Shown: positions 30,663-42,090, numbered from the stretch's first letter. The stretch: DNA of 64,000 nt from Mesostigma viride (GCA_009746045.1 RPFO01000017.1:1723452-1787451); one strand, 5' to 3'. Translations and numbers: made by a program. The notes: generated by a model from the letters alone, not told the origin.

Positions 30663-31245
30663 TACGGGAGCTATGGCCGACCTACCTCCAGCTCCGGCAG
30701 ACCAAGGCGGGCCAGCCGGTATACTGGAAGGGGGCGGCCATCTACGTCGGCCACAAGCCCTGGCAAGCGACCCCCTCGACCACCGCGGCCCCAGCAACTC
30801 CAGCCCCAGCCTAGGGGAATACAGCAGTAGTGTAGAATAGTTAGACAGTGGCCTTGTACATGCCCGCCTACTACCGGCACTAAGTATACCAGCTGAGGCC
30901 TAGCCTTTTTAGTCATGTACATGTGTGCCTACGCTGAGCCACACTCCAGATGATGCCTAGCTTTATTTAATTATGCAGTGCCCATGCAGGGAGTCACTCC
31001 CTGCTGAGCAGCCATGCCCTAGCTTTTTGTATAGCTATGCTGATCTTCCTCCCCATGACAGGCTCCCCCTTCGCTGGGCATAGCTTGAAGATCATGGGGA
31101 TGCAAGTGCCCTGGTGCACCTAGAGCAAGGGTCCTTTACATCCCCACCCTTGCAGGAAGTAGCTCAGGATGTATGATAGGCCATATGCCCCCCTAGCTCT
31201 CAAGGGCTATGTGCTACATATACTCCCAACGGAGTTATGTTACAA
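30663..31245 (+). mobile_element. LINE family A copy, 5'-truncated
   Basis: Starts inside the ORF1 C-terminal segment (GGGAGCTATGGCCGACCTAC), runs through the ORF1 stop near 30813 and the family A 3' UTR, and ends at the terminal stem-loop CTCCCAACGGAG and TTATGTTACAATTCAA. Only one to two tail units remain. No clear target duplication. Confidence 0.85.
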
Positions 31246-32923
31246 TTCAAAGTACATAAAACCTTCGAAAATACCTTGGACAGGCGGGGCCGGAACATGA
31301 AATATCGTGAAAATCGAAAAAAAACCGCGAGACGCAGGCCGAGCGCGGGGTGAGGCGCGAACCAAGTGAACCGCTTTTGCATCCAGCAATCCACGCTCTA
31401 CTGCCTCGGCAGGGCACGTCGGTCGGTACTCAGTAGAGGCTGACTGCTGAGGCCTGAGCGTGTCTACAGATGTACATGTAAGATGTACTACTCATGTGCG
31501 ATACTTAAGGGCCTTGAGCAATTAAATAGGGTATCACTGACCTGAGACCTCCACTGACTAGAGCCTGTGGCCGCCGAAACTGAAAGGGGGGCCGCCGGGC
31601 CGGGTCACCCGTTGGGGACGGCGTGTACCATATCTACCAAACAAACAAAAGAAATTTAATTAAATAAGTACCCACGTGCCTTGAACGGCTGCAGGACAAA
31701 CAAACAAACAAAAGGTTTTAATTAAATAATAAAAACCCGGGACTCTAACTGGCTCCCCAACAAACAATCCAGGGTTATTCGTAATGCAAATACGGCAAAA
31801 ATTGACCCATAATAACAAACTTCCAATGCGGACGGTGTACAGCACTGACCAGCCGCTTGTACCAACTTTAAGATCTTTTTTCCCCAAACCAACCCTGCGA
31901 TCGGAAACCTGAAATTTCAAAATCCAGGGTCTCAAGATCTTAAACCAGGAAATCTTAAACGTGGGACTACCGACTAGGGGTGTAACTGACCACGGTCCAC
32001 GCCCCCATACATAAGGTCGGACCAGCCTACTGTAATGAGCCTATGGAAGTATGGATCCACTATTAATAACCCTGTCCGACCAGCGGCGCGGGAATCAACT
32101 CAACTCAACTCAACTTAACGGTCCACGACTCCACAGTCCACGGTACTTGAGAGCAAAGAAGGCTGAGAGAGCATGGAGGTGTAAGAAAGGTGTAAGAATA
32201 AACGGTCGTGTCATAACAGATTAACAGTTACGTACGACTACCAAACCAACAAACATAACCTGTTTCATCCAGGCAAGCCGAATGAGCTAAATATACACGC
32301 CCATTGCAGCTGCCCTGAGTGCCCTCGGCGCCATCGCCGTGATTTATCCACGTGGTGTCGACACCCAAGATTCTGTTGGGCTGACATATAAGTAGATCCC
32401 CTGCCCACTGCCCACTGCCCAGTGCTCCGTCTGGCTAGCAGGGGAGGCCTACTCGACTGCCAAGTGCCAAACCAATTGAGTCACTTCACAACGAATAGCA
32501 TGGCAGTGCTCATTGGTTGGGGGTTGCCATGTCAGAAGTCAGAATCAGAAGGGGCGCCTGGGCGGGCATACGCAGGACGGGGCAGGGCAGGGGTAAATGG
32601 ATGCGCAAGGGCGTAGGAACCCTTTTTAAGCACGCCCATTTCCAGGCTCTTGTTTCTACTGAGGCTGCGGGCTGGCAGGCTAGGGAGCATCGCATTTCGT
32701 CGCAGCGACGCAGTAGCCTGCGATTTGATAGCGCAGGTTAGCGTCATTTACGAGAGAAAACATGTAACTATGTCGAAAGAATTGTTTGGAAGAGATGCGT
32801 GGAGTGGGGGAACCGGCAGACTGTCGGGTCTGGCGACAGTAGTTGGAGTCCATGATTGCGGGAAACGGTTTGGGCCACCGTGAAGTTTGGATAACCTTCT
32901 TTTCGTTAGCGCCATTTTAAGCC
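31246..32923. other. no gene recognised; upstream region of the TOG gene
   Basis: Contains AAACAAAC-rich stretches at 31640-31770 and CAACT repeats near 32097-32115. Frames at 32422-32883 are short and overlapping. The promoter of the downstream gene should lie here, but no TATA box or initiator is evident. Confidence 0.5.
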
Positions 32924-34585
32924 ATGGGAAATCTTCTATCGAAGAAGAAGTCCAAGGTGGACAAAATTGTGGACAAAGTGCAAGAGGAAATTCAGGAGGA
33001 TCGGGCTCAAACAGCTCCGGCAGATATCACCTCGCTGAACGGCAAGCCCGCAAGCCCCACAGACAATGCAGTGTCCTCTCCTAGCCGGGGCCGCGGTATT
33101 CGGGACAGGCCTAGCACCGCCAATGACGCGGAAAACGACTCCGCAGTTGTCTTAGCGCCGATGCCGACCGTTACTGCGTTGGCCACCGCATCGCCGGGGG
33201 CATCATCGCCCGCGCTGGGTGCTAGTCGCCGGAAAGGTAGTGGCGGCAGCGAGGCTGACGCCTTGACCCCGGCTAAGCCGCCTCCCGTGGCGACCCGATC
33301 CACGTCGTCCAGCGTGCTCAGCCCGACGGCGTCCGGTGGTGGCACGCCCGACGGGACCGGCACACCTCATCGGACGCCTTCCCGGTCCAACATTCAGCCC
33401 GGCGGCCAGGGCGGCGAGATGCCGACGAACGTCCCGATCGAGCTATGGTACGAGCTGTTTGGCAAGGCGACGGTCAAGTACGTCTACTCGCGCCTCTGGA
33501 GCGAGCGCGAGCACGCGCTCAAGACGATCAAGTCCAACATCATGAACGAGAAGTGGCGCGCCAAGCAGACGGCGGGCCAGGTGTGGGACCCCGTGTGCAC
33601 TATCCTCCAGACGTCCCTGCGGGACAAGGTTGCCCCAGTCTACTTTGTCTCGATCGACCTCCTCAAGGCGCTCGTGTCGATCTACGCTGACCAGCTAGAC
33701 CGCTCCCAGGTCAAGGACAGCATGGACGACATCGTCCCCTCGCTGGTGCACCGCACGGGCAACCTCAACCCCCGCATCCACGAGTCCAGCCAGAACGCGG
33801 TCATGTTCCTCGCCTGGAACAAGACCATGGGCCCGGGCTACATCTCGCCCTTTGTGCTGGAGCCAATCCGGCGCACCAAGAACCAGAACGCGACAATCGC
33901 GGGACGGCTCGACCTTCTGGGACGCATGGTCGACGAGTTTGGACTCACCGACGGCGAGGGGCTGACCACGCAGGCCGTCATGTCCATGGTCATCCCTGCT
34001 CTGTCGGTGGCCGACGACAAAGTCCGCAAGATGGCTGTGGACCTCTCCGTCAAGGTCTACTCCAACGTGGGCAAGGCCATCCAGCCCCACCTGGCCCGCA
34101 TCAAGCCCGCCCTCCTGGCCATCCTCTACCGAAAGTTCGGCGAGGTTGACGAGGCGCGTGGCGACAAGCCCCAGATGGAGCTCCCCGAGGTGGCGCCCGC
34201 GCCAGGGTCCCCCGCGGCTCCCCTCACCAACGGGGACGGGGGGAAGCTGCCACCGCCCCGCAAGGGCGCAGCGCCCAGCGCGCTACCCCCCCTGGACCGC
34301 AAGTCGAGCGGCAAGCTGTCGCCCATGCCCATGTCGCGCCTGGGGTTGCTGGGCGACAACCGCCCGGCCCCCGTGCGCATCGCGCTCGAGGAAAACGGGA
34401 TCCACAGCAACATCAGCACGCCGATGGACTCGCCTGTGAACACGCCAGGTGGCGGCGAGCGGGCATACTACGGCGGCCAGCCAGGGTACATCAGCAGCCC
34501 CGGGGGTGCGTCGGGTGCCACGCCCACTCACAACTTTAACGACGCGGACGAGGCGCTCATGAACGACATCATCAGCGTGCGCTGA
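32924..34585 (+). CDS. CEP104-type TOG-domain protein with N-myristoylation motif
   Basis: Intronless, 553 residues. It begins MGNLLSKKKSK, which fits an N-myristoylation signal (Gly2, Ser6) followed by a basic patch, suggesting membrane attachment. Residues of about 27-165 are Ser/Pro/Thr-rich and disordered. Residues of about 168-400 form helical HEAT-like repeats resembling the TOG domain of CEP104: LWSEREHALKTI, then VPSLVHRTGNLNPRIHESS, then FVLEPIRRTKNQNATIAGRL, then VRKMAVDLSVKVYSNVG. CEP104 binds tubulin at ciliary tips. The jelly-roll, coiled-coil and zinc-finger parts of CEP104 are absent. The C-terminus is Pro/Gly/Ser-rich and ends NDADEALMNDIISVR. The ATG context GCCATGG is good. 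The family match is by eye, and tubulin binding is inferred. Confidence 0.7.
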   Translation: MGNLLSKKKSKVDKIVDKVQEEIQEDRAQTAPADITSLNGKPASPTDNAVSSPSRGRGIRDRPSTANDAENDSAVVLAPMPTVTALATASPGASSPALGASRRKGSGGSEADALTPAKPPPVATRSTSSSVLSPTASGGGTPDGTGTPHRTPSRSNIQPGGQGGEMPTNVPIELWYELFGKATVKYVYSRLWSEREHALKTIKSNIMNEKWRAKQTAGQVWDPVCTILQTSLRDKVAPVYFVSIDLLKALVSIYADQLDRSQVKDSMDDIVPSLVHRTGNLNPRIHESSQNAVMFLAWNKTMGPGYISPFVLEPIRRTKNQNATIAGRLDLLGRMVDEFGLTDGEGLTTQAVMSMVIPALSVADDKVRKMAVDLSVKVYSNVGKAIQPHLARIKPALLAILYRKFGEVDEARGDKPQMELPEVAPAPGSPAAPLTNGDGGKLPPPRKGAAPSALPPLDRKSSGKLSPMPMSRLGLLGDNRPAPVRIALEENGIHSNISTPMDSPVNTPGGGERAYYGGQPGYISSPGGASGATPTHNFNDADEALMNDIISVR

Positions 34586-34865
34586 GGGGGCGGTGGATGG
34601 CACATGGCCCCACGTTGGGAAGCAGGTGCGGCTCGCAGTGGTTTGCTTTGCCGTATAGCGGCGTGCAGGTCTTTTTTATGTGCCGCATAGTAGCACACAG
34701 CTGTTTAGCTTGCATAAGGGTGCACAACCCTTTACGTTGCCAGGCTGTGGTGTGCAGCTGTTTCGTTGCCACCTAGAGATGCACAGCGGATTGGGTTGCT
34801 TTGGACATGGTCCCGCAACCCGTTGTGATCCAGTGATGGCGCTGCGCTGAGTTTTGTCCTTTGCC
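34586..34865. other. 3' flank of the TOG gene
   Basis: Presumed 3' UTR and intergenic sequence. GTGCAGGT/GTGCACA-type short repeats occur. No polyadenylation signal stands out. Confidence 0.4.
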
Positions 34866-35294
34866 TCCCCCTCCCTCCCTCCCTCCTCCCTCCCTCCCTC
34901 CCTCCCTCCCTCCCTCCTCCTCCCTCCCTCCCTCCCTCCCTCCCTCCCTCCCTCCCTCCCTCCCTCCCTCCCTCCCTCCCTCCCTCCCTCCCTCCCTCCC
35001 TCCCTCCCTCCTCCCTCCCTCCCTCCCTCCCTCCCTCCCTCCCTCCCTCCCTCCTCCCTCCCTCCCTCCCTCCTCCCTCCCTCCCTCCTCCTCCCTCCTC
35101 CCTCCCTCCCTCCCTCCCTCCCCCTCCCTCCCTCCCTCCCTCCCTCCTCCCTCCTCCCTCCCTCCCTCCCTCCTCTCCTCCCTCCTCCCTCCTCCCTCCC
35201 TCCCTCCCTCCCTCCCTCCCTCCCTCCCTCCCTCCTCCCTCCCTCCCTCCCTCCCTCCCTCCCTCCCTCCCTCCCTCCCTCCCTCCCTCCCTCC
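34866..35294. repeat. (CCCT)n microsatellite
   Basis: About 430 bp of CCTC units with frequent CTC slips. The long Pro/Ser/Leu and Arg/Glu/Gly frames over it are repeat translation. Confidence 0.95.
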
Positions 35295-36768
35295 AGCTCT
35301 TTACGTATCCATCTGTCCCGGCCATTTATTTACCCACCTGCCTGCCTGTCTGCCGGCTCGTCCTCCTTCAAGCATTGCTCCCCCAAGCATCCATCTCCCA
35401 CCCACGCCTCGGCGGATCGGTGCAGCTGTCCATTATTTTTACTCTCTGTGCAGCTATGGGCCCACGCACGCACAGAAAGCGTTGGGCCAGTTACAATCAA
35501 ATCCAGATGGTTGGTTTCATGATTTTCATCGCAGTGCCTGGCATGGCAGTGCAGGGCGAGGCAGGTTACCACTTTGCGATATCTTTATTTTCACAGGGTT
35601 ATCGTGTGGTGGGCATATGCTTTTTCTGCTACAGGATAGCCACAAGCCTCTTGTCCTGACATCGCCCCGGTTCATACAATATGGGTTTTTGTGCGTTGGT
35701 GGCCCGTTTGCGCAGGTATATCCCGCGGTGCTTGTCCCACTTCCGAACCACTTCAATCATTATTTATCAAGCCCTGCAACGGGGCGATTTCTGGACGATT
35801 CATGATCAACGTCGCCGGCCAGCTGGCTTAGTTGCATGTATGCCTTGCCATGCCGTGGGCATGCTTGATGCAACCGGCACTTCGCAGGTGTGGTGGGAAC
35901 TGCACCGCATGAAATCTGCTCCTGCGTGTTGGGAACACAAACTACTTTGATATTTTACTGGGAGGACTCGCTGGCGCAGCAAAGGATTGGCTGCCTGCTG
36001 GATCATGATCTTGTATGTTACAGTCCATGCCAAACTGTGACTAGCAGGGCTGAGTTTGGCACGTACATCAGGTTCAACATGTTATAGTTGTCTCACTTAA
36101 TGTTATTTTCCTACAACGGTACCCTAGTCATACATACCCTATGTTCCCAGTGTGGGCTGCTGCCCCGCTGATGCCCTCGCAGGTGCATCATACTTCAAGA
36201 GGCGCTTTTTGTGCGATGAGACTGCGTTGGGATTCTTGCAAGGCGATGTAGAATGTCTTGTAAATACCAAACTTTAGGAGGTGCTTCATTTTTGTGCCAG
36301 GTGGATGGGCTTGGCACGTATAACTGTATGTCCATGTTTTGATGTGAGACATGATCGACCTCTATCATTGTTGGCACAGCAAAGAATGCTGTGGACTTCA
36401 CGACATCCAGGCTTCTATAGAGTGTGCTCCTATCAATGAGACAGTGTGCTGTACTATGGTGCAGCACTCACCGCAGATTGGGTTCACTGGGCTTTGCTTT
36501 GGATCTGCTTGTCTTGTGTGACGACCACCTGGTGCATGTTGATCAGGAAATCGAGCCAGTGGCTCAGATTCCTGTAGCTACGCAGGTTTGCATCCATGCG
36601 ATACCCTGGTCTACACGGCCGGTTGTTAGTGTGGAAGATGCACTGGATCTAGAATATGTGGCTTCTGCGCAGATTTATTAATCTTTTAAACACACTTTAC
36701 ATTTTGAATTCAGCGCTTCCGCGGGACATTGTGTTAACAGTAGGCCAGTGTGTGACTAGCGTGTGACC
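35295..36768. other. no gene recognised
   Basis: Mixed sequence with scattered short frames and no motif. It holds the micro-insertion at 36086. Confidence 0.5.
36086..36099 (+). repeat. 14-bp micro-insertion with 7-bp duplication
   Basis: AGTTGTCTCACTTA lies between two copies of ATGTTAT (36079-36085 and 36100-36106). It is one of the cleanest members of the TTGTCTC family. Confidence 0.7.
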
Positions 36769-36779
36769 ATTAGCCACCA

Positions 36780-37564
36780 GCTCTTGGTGAGATCAAGCTG
36801 ACCGCCCACCGCCTCCCCCGCGCGCGGGGTAAGGCAGGGGCGCCTCCGCTTCTTCTCATCTTTGATAGCCCAGCGGACAAGCTTTCGTTTCTCAGACGCC
36901 GCAAGCGGCTCGCGAATACTCCCTTCACCGTGGACGACGACTTGACCCTGGCACAGCAACAACGGCGACGGGAGCTATGGCCGACCTACACCCAGCTCCG
37001 GCAGACCAAGGCGGGCCAGCCGGTGTACTGGAAGGGGGCGGCCATCTACGTCGGCCACAAGCCCTGGCAAGCGACCCCCTCGACCACCGCGGCCCCAGCA
37101 ACTCCAGCCCCAGCCTAGGGGAATACAGCAGTAGTGTAGAATAGTTAGACAGTGGCCTTGTACATGCCCGCCTACTACAGGCACTATACCAGCTTAGGCC
37201 TAGCCTTTTTTTTTTTTTGTCATGTACATGTGTGCCTATGATGAGCCACACTCCAGACGATGCCTAGTTTTATTTAGTAATGCTGTGCCCATGCAGAGAG
37301 CTGCTCTCTGCTGAGATGCCACGCTCTAGTTTTTGTCTAGCCATGATGATCTTCCCCCTCACAGGCATGCTCCCCCCTTACCCGGGCATAGCGTGATAGA
37401 CCATGAGGGTGCGGGTGCCCTGGTGCACCTAGAGCAGGGGTAGCTTACATTCCCACCCTTGCATGAAGTAGCCTAGAATGTATTAAAAGCCATATGCCCC
37501 TTCTCAGGGCTATGTGCTACATCTACTCCCAACGGAGTGATGTTGATAATTAATTAATTAATTA
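36780..37564 (+). mobile_element. LINE family A copy with 11-bp target duplication
   Basis: 5'-truncated copy beginning in the RRM-like part of ORF1, with the ORF1 stop near 37118, then the 3' UTR and an (AATT)n tail. ATTAGCCACCA flanks both sides (36769-36779 and 37565-37575), which proves target-primed type insertion. The ORF1 remnant keeps DDDLTLAQQQRRRELWPTY. Confidence 0.92.
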
Positions 37565-37616
37565 ATTAGCCACCAATCATGTGTCAAGGAAAGAAGCTCC
37601 ATTGACCCGTGTTTTT

Positions 37617-37670
37617 TTACAACGCGATACATCGCGTTCTAACCCTACAACGCGATGTATCGCGTTGTAA
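37617..37670. repeat. perfect 22-bp inverted repeat, 10-nt loop
   Basis: The left arm 37617-37638 is the exact reverse complement of 37649-37670. Each arm is itself nearly self-complementary (AACGCGATRYATCGCGTT). It could be a foldback, a protein-binding site or a terminator-like hairpin. No neighbouring gene explains it. Confidence 0.85.
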
Positions 37671-37808
37671 TCTGACAACTGGCAAGCCTATTAAACATGC
37701 GATTTTTGGTCTGAAACTTTCAACACAGGTCAGAAACATCTCACAGAATTCAAGAAAAAATCCTGGTATTTTTGGTATTTTTTTTGTGACAGCGCTGCAA
37801 ACAAATAT

Positions 37809-38859
37809 TGAATTGAATTGAATTGTAACATAACTCCGTTGGGAGTATATGTAGCACATAGCCCCTGAGAGGGGGGCATATGTTGTCTCTTTGATATGGC
37901 CTATCATACATCCTAAGCTACTTCCTGCAAGGGTGGGGATGTAAAGGACCCTCGCTCTAGGTGCACCAGGGCACTTGCATCCCCATGATCTTCAAGCTAT
38001 GCCCAGCGAAGGGGGAGCCTGTCATGGGGGGGAAGATCAGCATATCTATACAAAAAGCTAGGGCATGGCGTCTCAGCAGAGAGTTACTCCCTGCATGGGC
38101 ACTGCATAATTATATAAAGCTAGGCATCATCTGGAGGGTGGCTCATCATAGGCACACATGTACATGACTAAAAAGGCTAGGCCTAAGCTGGTATAGTGCC
38201 TGTAGTAGGCGGGCATGTACAAGGCCACTGTCTAACTATTCTACACTACTGCTGTATTCCCCTAGGCTGGGGCTGGAGTTGCTGGGGCCGCGGTGGTCGA
38301 GGGGGTCGCTTGCCAGGGCTTGTGGCCGACGTAGATGGCCGCCCCCTTCCAGTACACCGGCTGGCCCGCCTTGGTCTGCCGGAGCTGGAGGTAGGTCGGC
38401 CATAGCTCCCGTCGCCGTTGTTGCTGTGCCAGGGTCAAGTCGTCGTCCACGGTGAAGGGAGTATTCTCGAGCCGCTTGTGGCGTCTGAGAAACGAAATCT
38501 TGTCCGCTGGGCTATCAAAGATGAAAAGAAGCGGAGGCGCCCCTGCCTTACCCCGCGCGCGGGGGAGGCGGTGGGCGGTCAGCTTGATCTCACCAAGAAG
38601 GCCCATGCGTGCAAGGATTTTGCTCTCAAACGCACGTGCAAGCTTCTCGGAATTCTCACCTTCTTCCATGTCGAGGTTCTTGAGTATGGCGTTGAGGCTG
38701 CGCTTGGCGAGCTCGGCCTCCTCGCGGAGGTCAAGCGTCTGCCGCTGGAGCTGGGCTGCGACGGCGGAGGTGGTGGAGGTGGTATGTTGCTTAAGCATGT
38801 CCGCCCAGGTCGTGATGGGAGGAGCATCGCCGGCCAGGCCAGCCGGGGCTGGCTTGGCG
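37809..38859 (-). mobile_element. LINE family A copy with 12-bp target duplication
   Basis: Minus-strand copy with a (CAATT)n tail at 37809-37825, the 3' UTR, then the ORF1 C-terminal two thirds (38262-38859) in one open frame ending TTAAPATPAPA. GCAAACAAATAT flanks it (37797-37808 and 38860-38871). It is 5'-truncated within ORF1. An 11-bp micro-insertion lies in its 3' UTR at 37883. Confidence 0.95.
37883..37893 (+). repeat. 11-bp micro-insertion inside a LINE 3' UTR
   Basis: TTGTCTCTTTG is flanked by ATATG on both sides (37878-37882 and 37894-37898). All other family A copies in the window read GGCATATGGCC at this point without the extra 16 bp. Confidence 0.85.
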
Positions 38860-39117
38860 GCAAACAAATATGTACCACTGAAATCAGGCATTTTCGCGGG
38901 ACAAAGGTGAAGACGACGGTGAAGGCGGCAGGTAGATCTCGCCAGTTTTCGCGCGAATTTCAGTGGCTGTAATTTGGTGGCACGATCATGATGGTGCGTT
39001 CAAAGGTTGATAATTAGTTTCTACGAGTTTGTTGAGGTACTGGGGCAAAGGAAGCGTAGTTTTTTCCAGTTTCTCACCCAACTTTCATGCGGAAACCCTG
39101 GAAACCGGCATACATAT

Positions 39118-39204
39118 TATTAATGAATTAATGAATTTATTAGAAACATAACTCCGTTGGGAGTACATGTAGCACATATCCAGGAGGAGGGGCATATGGC
39201 TCCT
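39118..39204 (-). mobile_element. LINE family A 3'-end fragment
   Basis: Terminal stem-loop (ACTCCGTTGGGAGT on plus) and about 50 bp of 3' UTR, with a TAATGAATT-type tail. Heavily 5'-truncated, and directly abutted by a SINE-like copy. Confidence 0.8.
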
Positions 39205-39473
39205 ACACACACAGATCTCGAATGATTTATCTAGTGCAAAATCTAAATGGCTTGCATCACTCCCAGGAAAGGAGAACTTTTGCGGTTGGACTGTAGGTGT
39301 CAGCTGGCAATGCCTAGCTTAGGATCAGGAGACGTCGGTCCTATAGTCAGCAAAAGTTGGTGCGAGAGGTCCCCAGTTTGATTCCGGCCTGGATTCATTT
39401 GCAGATCGCGTTTTCCGCGGACCGGCACTGAACGCAAATGGTTTTCACCTTTGCTGCGTGCCAAATCAGAATA
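39205..39473 (+). mobile_element. SINE-like element copy
   Basis: Same family as 55684-55960, 56243-56925 and 61851-62120. It keeps the block GGTGCGAGAGGTCCCCAGTT followed by TGATTCCGG, resembling a Pol III B box, and ends CCAAATCAGA. Confidence 0.8.
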
Positions 39474-39510
39474 TTATTACGGCAAGACTTGGGTCTACTG
39501 CGGCACCATT

Positions 39511-40817
39511 AATTAATTATTAAGTAATTAATCAATTAAACACGTGCTCCGGTTGGGGAATCACGGAGCACCGAAGTGCTTTTAATCCCTGTGTGTGCAC
39601 TACAGGAGAAAGGGCAGAGATCCCCAGTCTCCTTCATGCCAAAGGCATGCCACAGCTGCCGCATTCGGGCGCGCTAGCTAAAAGGACAGGCTACCGATCC
39701 GGCAAACTGTGGGTGCAATAAGACCCATGTAAGCGTGGCATAACAAGTAGCATGGGCAAGTAATCTGAACATAGCCGGGGCGTAGCATGGCTGTACTAGG
39801 ACTAGGCTAAGGCTATGGCTGGTTGTGTACCGTGCGTTGGCGGCACGTGACTAGGTATGGCACAGCTAGGCAAACATGCTAAGTATGGCTGCCTTAGCGG
39901 CAGTGACTCCAATGGTTGTAAACAAGCTAGGGCTATTGCTATTCTAGCCCGCTGGGGGCGTCCACATCTTGTGGTTGATCATCAGGTCCCCGCCCCTCCA
40001 GTACACCTTGGGCTTCTGCATGGGGGTCCTGCTTATGGCGGAGGTATTCCGGCCACAGGTCGCGTCGCTGCTGTTGCTGAGCGGGGGTCAGGTCGTCATC
40101 CAGCGTCCAGGTGAGGTCGTGCAACATCTTGCGACGAGAGAGGAAACGCTGCTTATCCTCAGGGTCCGAGGGGAAGGTGAGCAGGACTGGTGGGGGAGCC
40201 GCCTTGTCCCGTGAGTGGGGAAGGCGGTGGCACCCACGCAGTTCTACCTCACCTACCAGGCCCATGAGGGTAAGAAACTGGTTCTTGAGCTCGTCAGCAA
40301 GGGACTGAGGTTGACGTCTCACCTGGCTTCTGGGGGAAGCGACGTAGCACCACTCGGCACTCGCGGCGAGCGCGATCGGTGACCTCCCGTTGCTGGGCCT
40401 GGCGGTGGTCCTCCAGCTCCTCTGGAGCTTCGTGGCGATGGCGGCGTCGGTGCATGGTTGAGGCGGTCGCTGACCGTGCCAGCAGGTCCGCATAGGAGAG
40501 CGGCGGGAGGTCACCAGCATCCTGCCGGGGTGGCTGGGAGGCAATGGTGGCCGTCTGCTCCGCTATCTTTGGGACCTGTGTGGCCAGGGCCTCGGTGTGG
40601 GCGGTGATGGCCTCAAGCTTCTTCATGAGCACGCCGCACTTGCCCTCCACCTGGTTAAGGCGAGAGACAAGTGCAGCATGCCGGTTTCCGAAGCCTGCGC
40701 CGCGGTGTGTAGCGCCGGCGTGAACTGGGGTTGTAGCTTGTGGACGACCTTGGTTTCCACGTTGAACACCCGGGCCTCGACCGTGTTGAGCGTGGTGTTC
40801 AGCGATGTCAGCTTCAT
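39511..40817 (-). mobile_element. LINE family B copy, ORF1-only, degenerate
   Basis: Minus-strand element whose ORF1 (about 40817-39945) is followed directly by a 3' UTR. It ends with the family B stem-loop (GGTGCTCCGTGATTCC and its CCGGAGCAC partner) and an AATTAATT-type tail at 39511-39540. ORF1 pieces lie in several frames: MKLTSLNTTLNTVEARVFNV (coiled-coil-like), NQVEGKCGVLMKKLEAITAH, then LADELKNQFLTLMGLVGEVE and LTPAQQQQRRDLWPEYLRH. The last resembles the family A ORF1 C-terminal segment, so the families are related. No ORF2. Confidence 0.75.
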
Positions 40818-41147
40818 GCGGCACCATGCATATGCTTGGTATTTCCATGGTGTTTCGACTTCTTAACCCATTAACACATGTTTATTCATTCCGAACGCCC
40901 GGACTCTCGGCTAAACCGATCAAGATTTGTGCAGACTTTTATTGGGTAGCTCCGGGCATGATGGTGCCTGCAAATAGCGAAAGGCGTGACCGTGGCTATT
41001 GCTACGGTATGCTGTTTTTTCCTGGAAATGGCCTCTGCCACCGGCTCAATAGTGCTTGCAGGCGTATAAGTATATCGTGTTTCTACCTAGTTTCTGCCAG
41101 TTTTCCACTTATTTCTAAGCTATCTAGTCTAGAAAATCCTAACTATA
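40818..41147. other. no gene recognised
   Basis: Short stretch between LINE pieces. It may be part of the ORF2-bearing copy's 3' UTR. Confidence 0.4.
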
Positions 41148-41856
41148 CTATGTACTCAGCTTATAAAACCCCTTCCTCTTTGGGGGGGGTGGCTTGCCCA
41201 TGCAGGGGCTGGCGTGTGAGCCTGGTCTTCTGCCACCGCGCTTCTTTTTCTGCATGGCAGTCCAAAGAAGGGAGAGGGAGTGGATGCGGTGTTCAAACGG
41301 GGCTGGGACCACTAGGTCGGCCAGCAACATCTGGGTGTAGTTCATGGCAGGTTTACCAAGCTTCCTGGGAATGTCCTTGGGGCCAGGCCAGGTCAAAATA
41401 TGCCGCCCTGGTTGGCCAAGCCGCTGGGGGCCGGCCAGACCAAGGGCGGTGTCGACCTGGCTGGTGCGAGCAAGATGTCCTACAAATGCCATCCTACGCT
41501 GCCTAATCTAGCTAATCCAAAATACGAGGCATACCCTGATACAAAGACTCTAGAATGACCCACGCTTGGAAAAACCTACGTTCGGGACCTGTTGGAGCAT
41601 CCCAGGTGTAAACCGTGCCGTCTAGCTTAGCTGCCAGTGTGTCCGTGAGTGTCCACGCCTTGGCGCCATACGTGAGCACCGTGAGGACGAGTCCCTTGAA
41701 AAGCATGCGCTTGCGGTGCTTGCCCAGGCCCTTCGAGCGCCAGTAGGTGTTGAGCGAACGGAGCCTGGCCCAGGCCAGGCCGATGCGGATGTCCACATCG
41801 TCGGCTGTGTCAGGGAGCATGCTCCCTGGCAACAGTTTGAAGCTCCATGGATGCAC
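41148..41856 (-). pseudogene. LINE ORF2 C-terminal fragment
   Basis: Two minus-strand frames carry the end of a LINE polymerase protein. The first has DVDIRIGLAWARLRSLNTYW, then RMLFKGLVLTVLTYGAKAWTL, the typical segment after RT in many LINEs. The second has RHILTWPGPKDIPRKLGKPA, then LSLLWTAMQKKK and PPPPKRK at the C-terminus. A frameshift near 41500 separates them. It matches the ORF2 stubs at 59220 and 62121. Confidence 0.75.
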
Positions 41857-41924
41857 GGTATTTCCATGTACCCCACTGTACTAGCTAAGTAAGTAAGTAC
41901 TTGCGTGTCATGCGATCCTCCATC

Positions 41925-42090
41925 CATCCATCCACCCACCCACCCACCCACCCACCCACCCACCCACCCACCCACCCACCCCACCCACCCACCCACCCAC
42001 CCACCCACCCACCCACCCACCCACCCACCCACCCACCCACCCACCCACCCACCCACCCACCCACCCACCCACCCACCCACCCACCCATCC
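41925..42090. repeat. (CACC)n microsatellite
   Basis: About 165 bp of CACC units, bordered by CATC units on both sides, next to a family B LINE 3' terminus. Long Thr-His-Pro-Pro frames here are artefacts. Confidence 0.95.
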
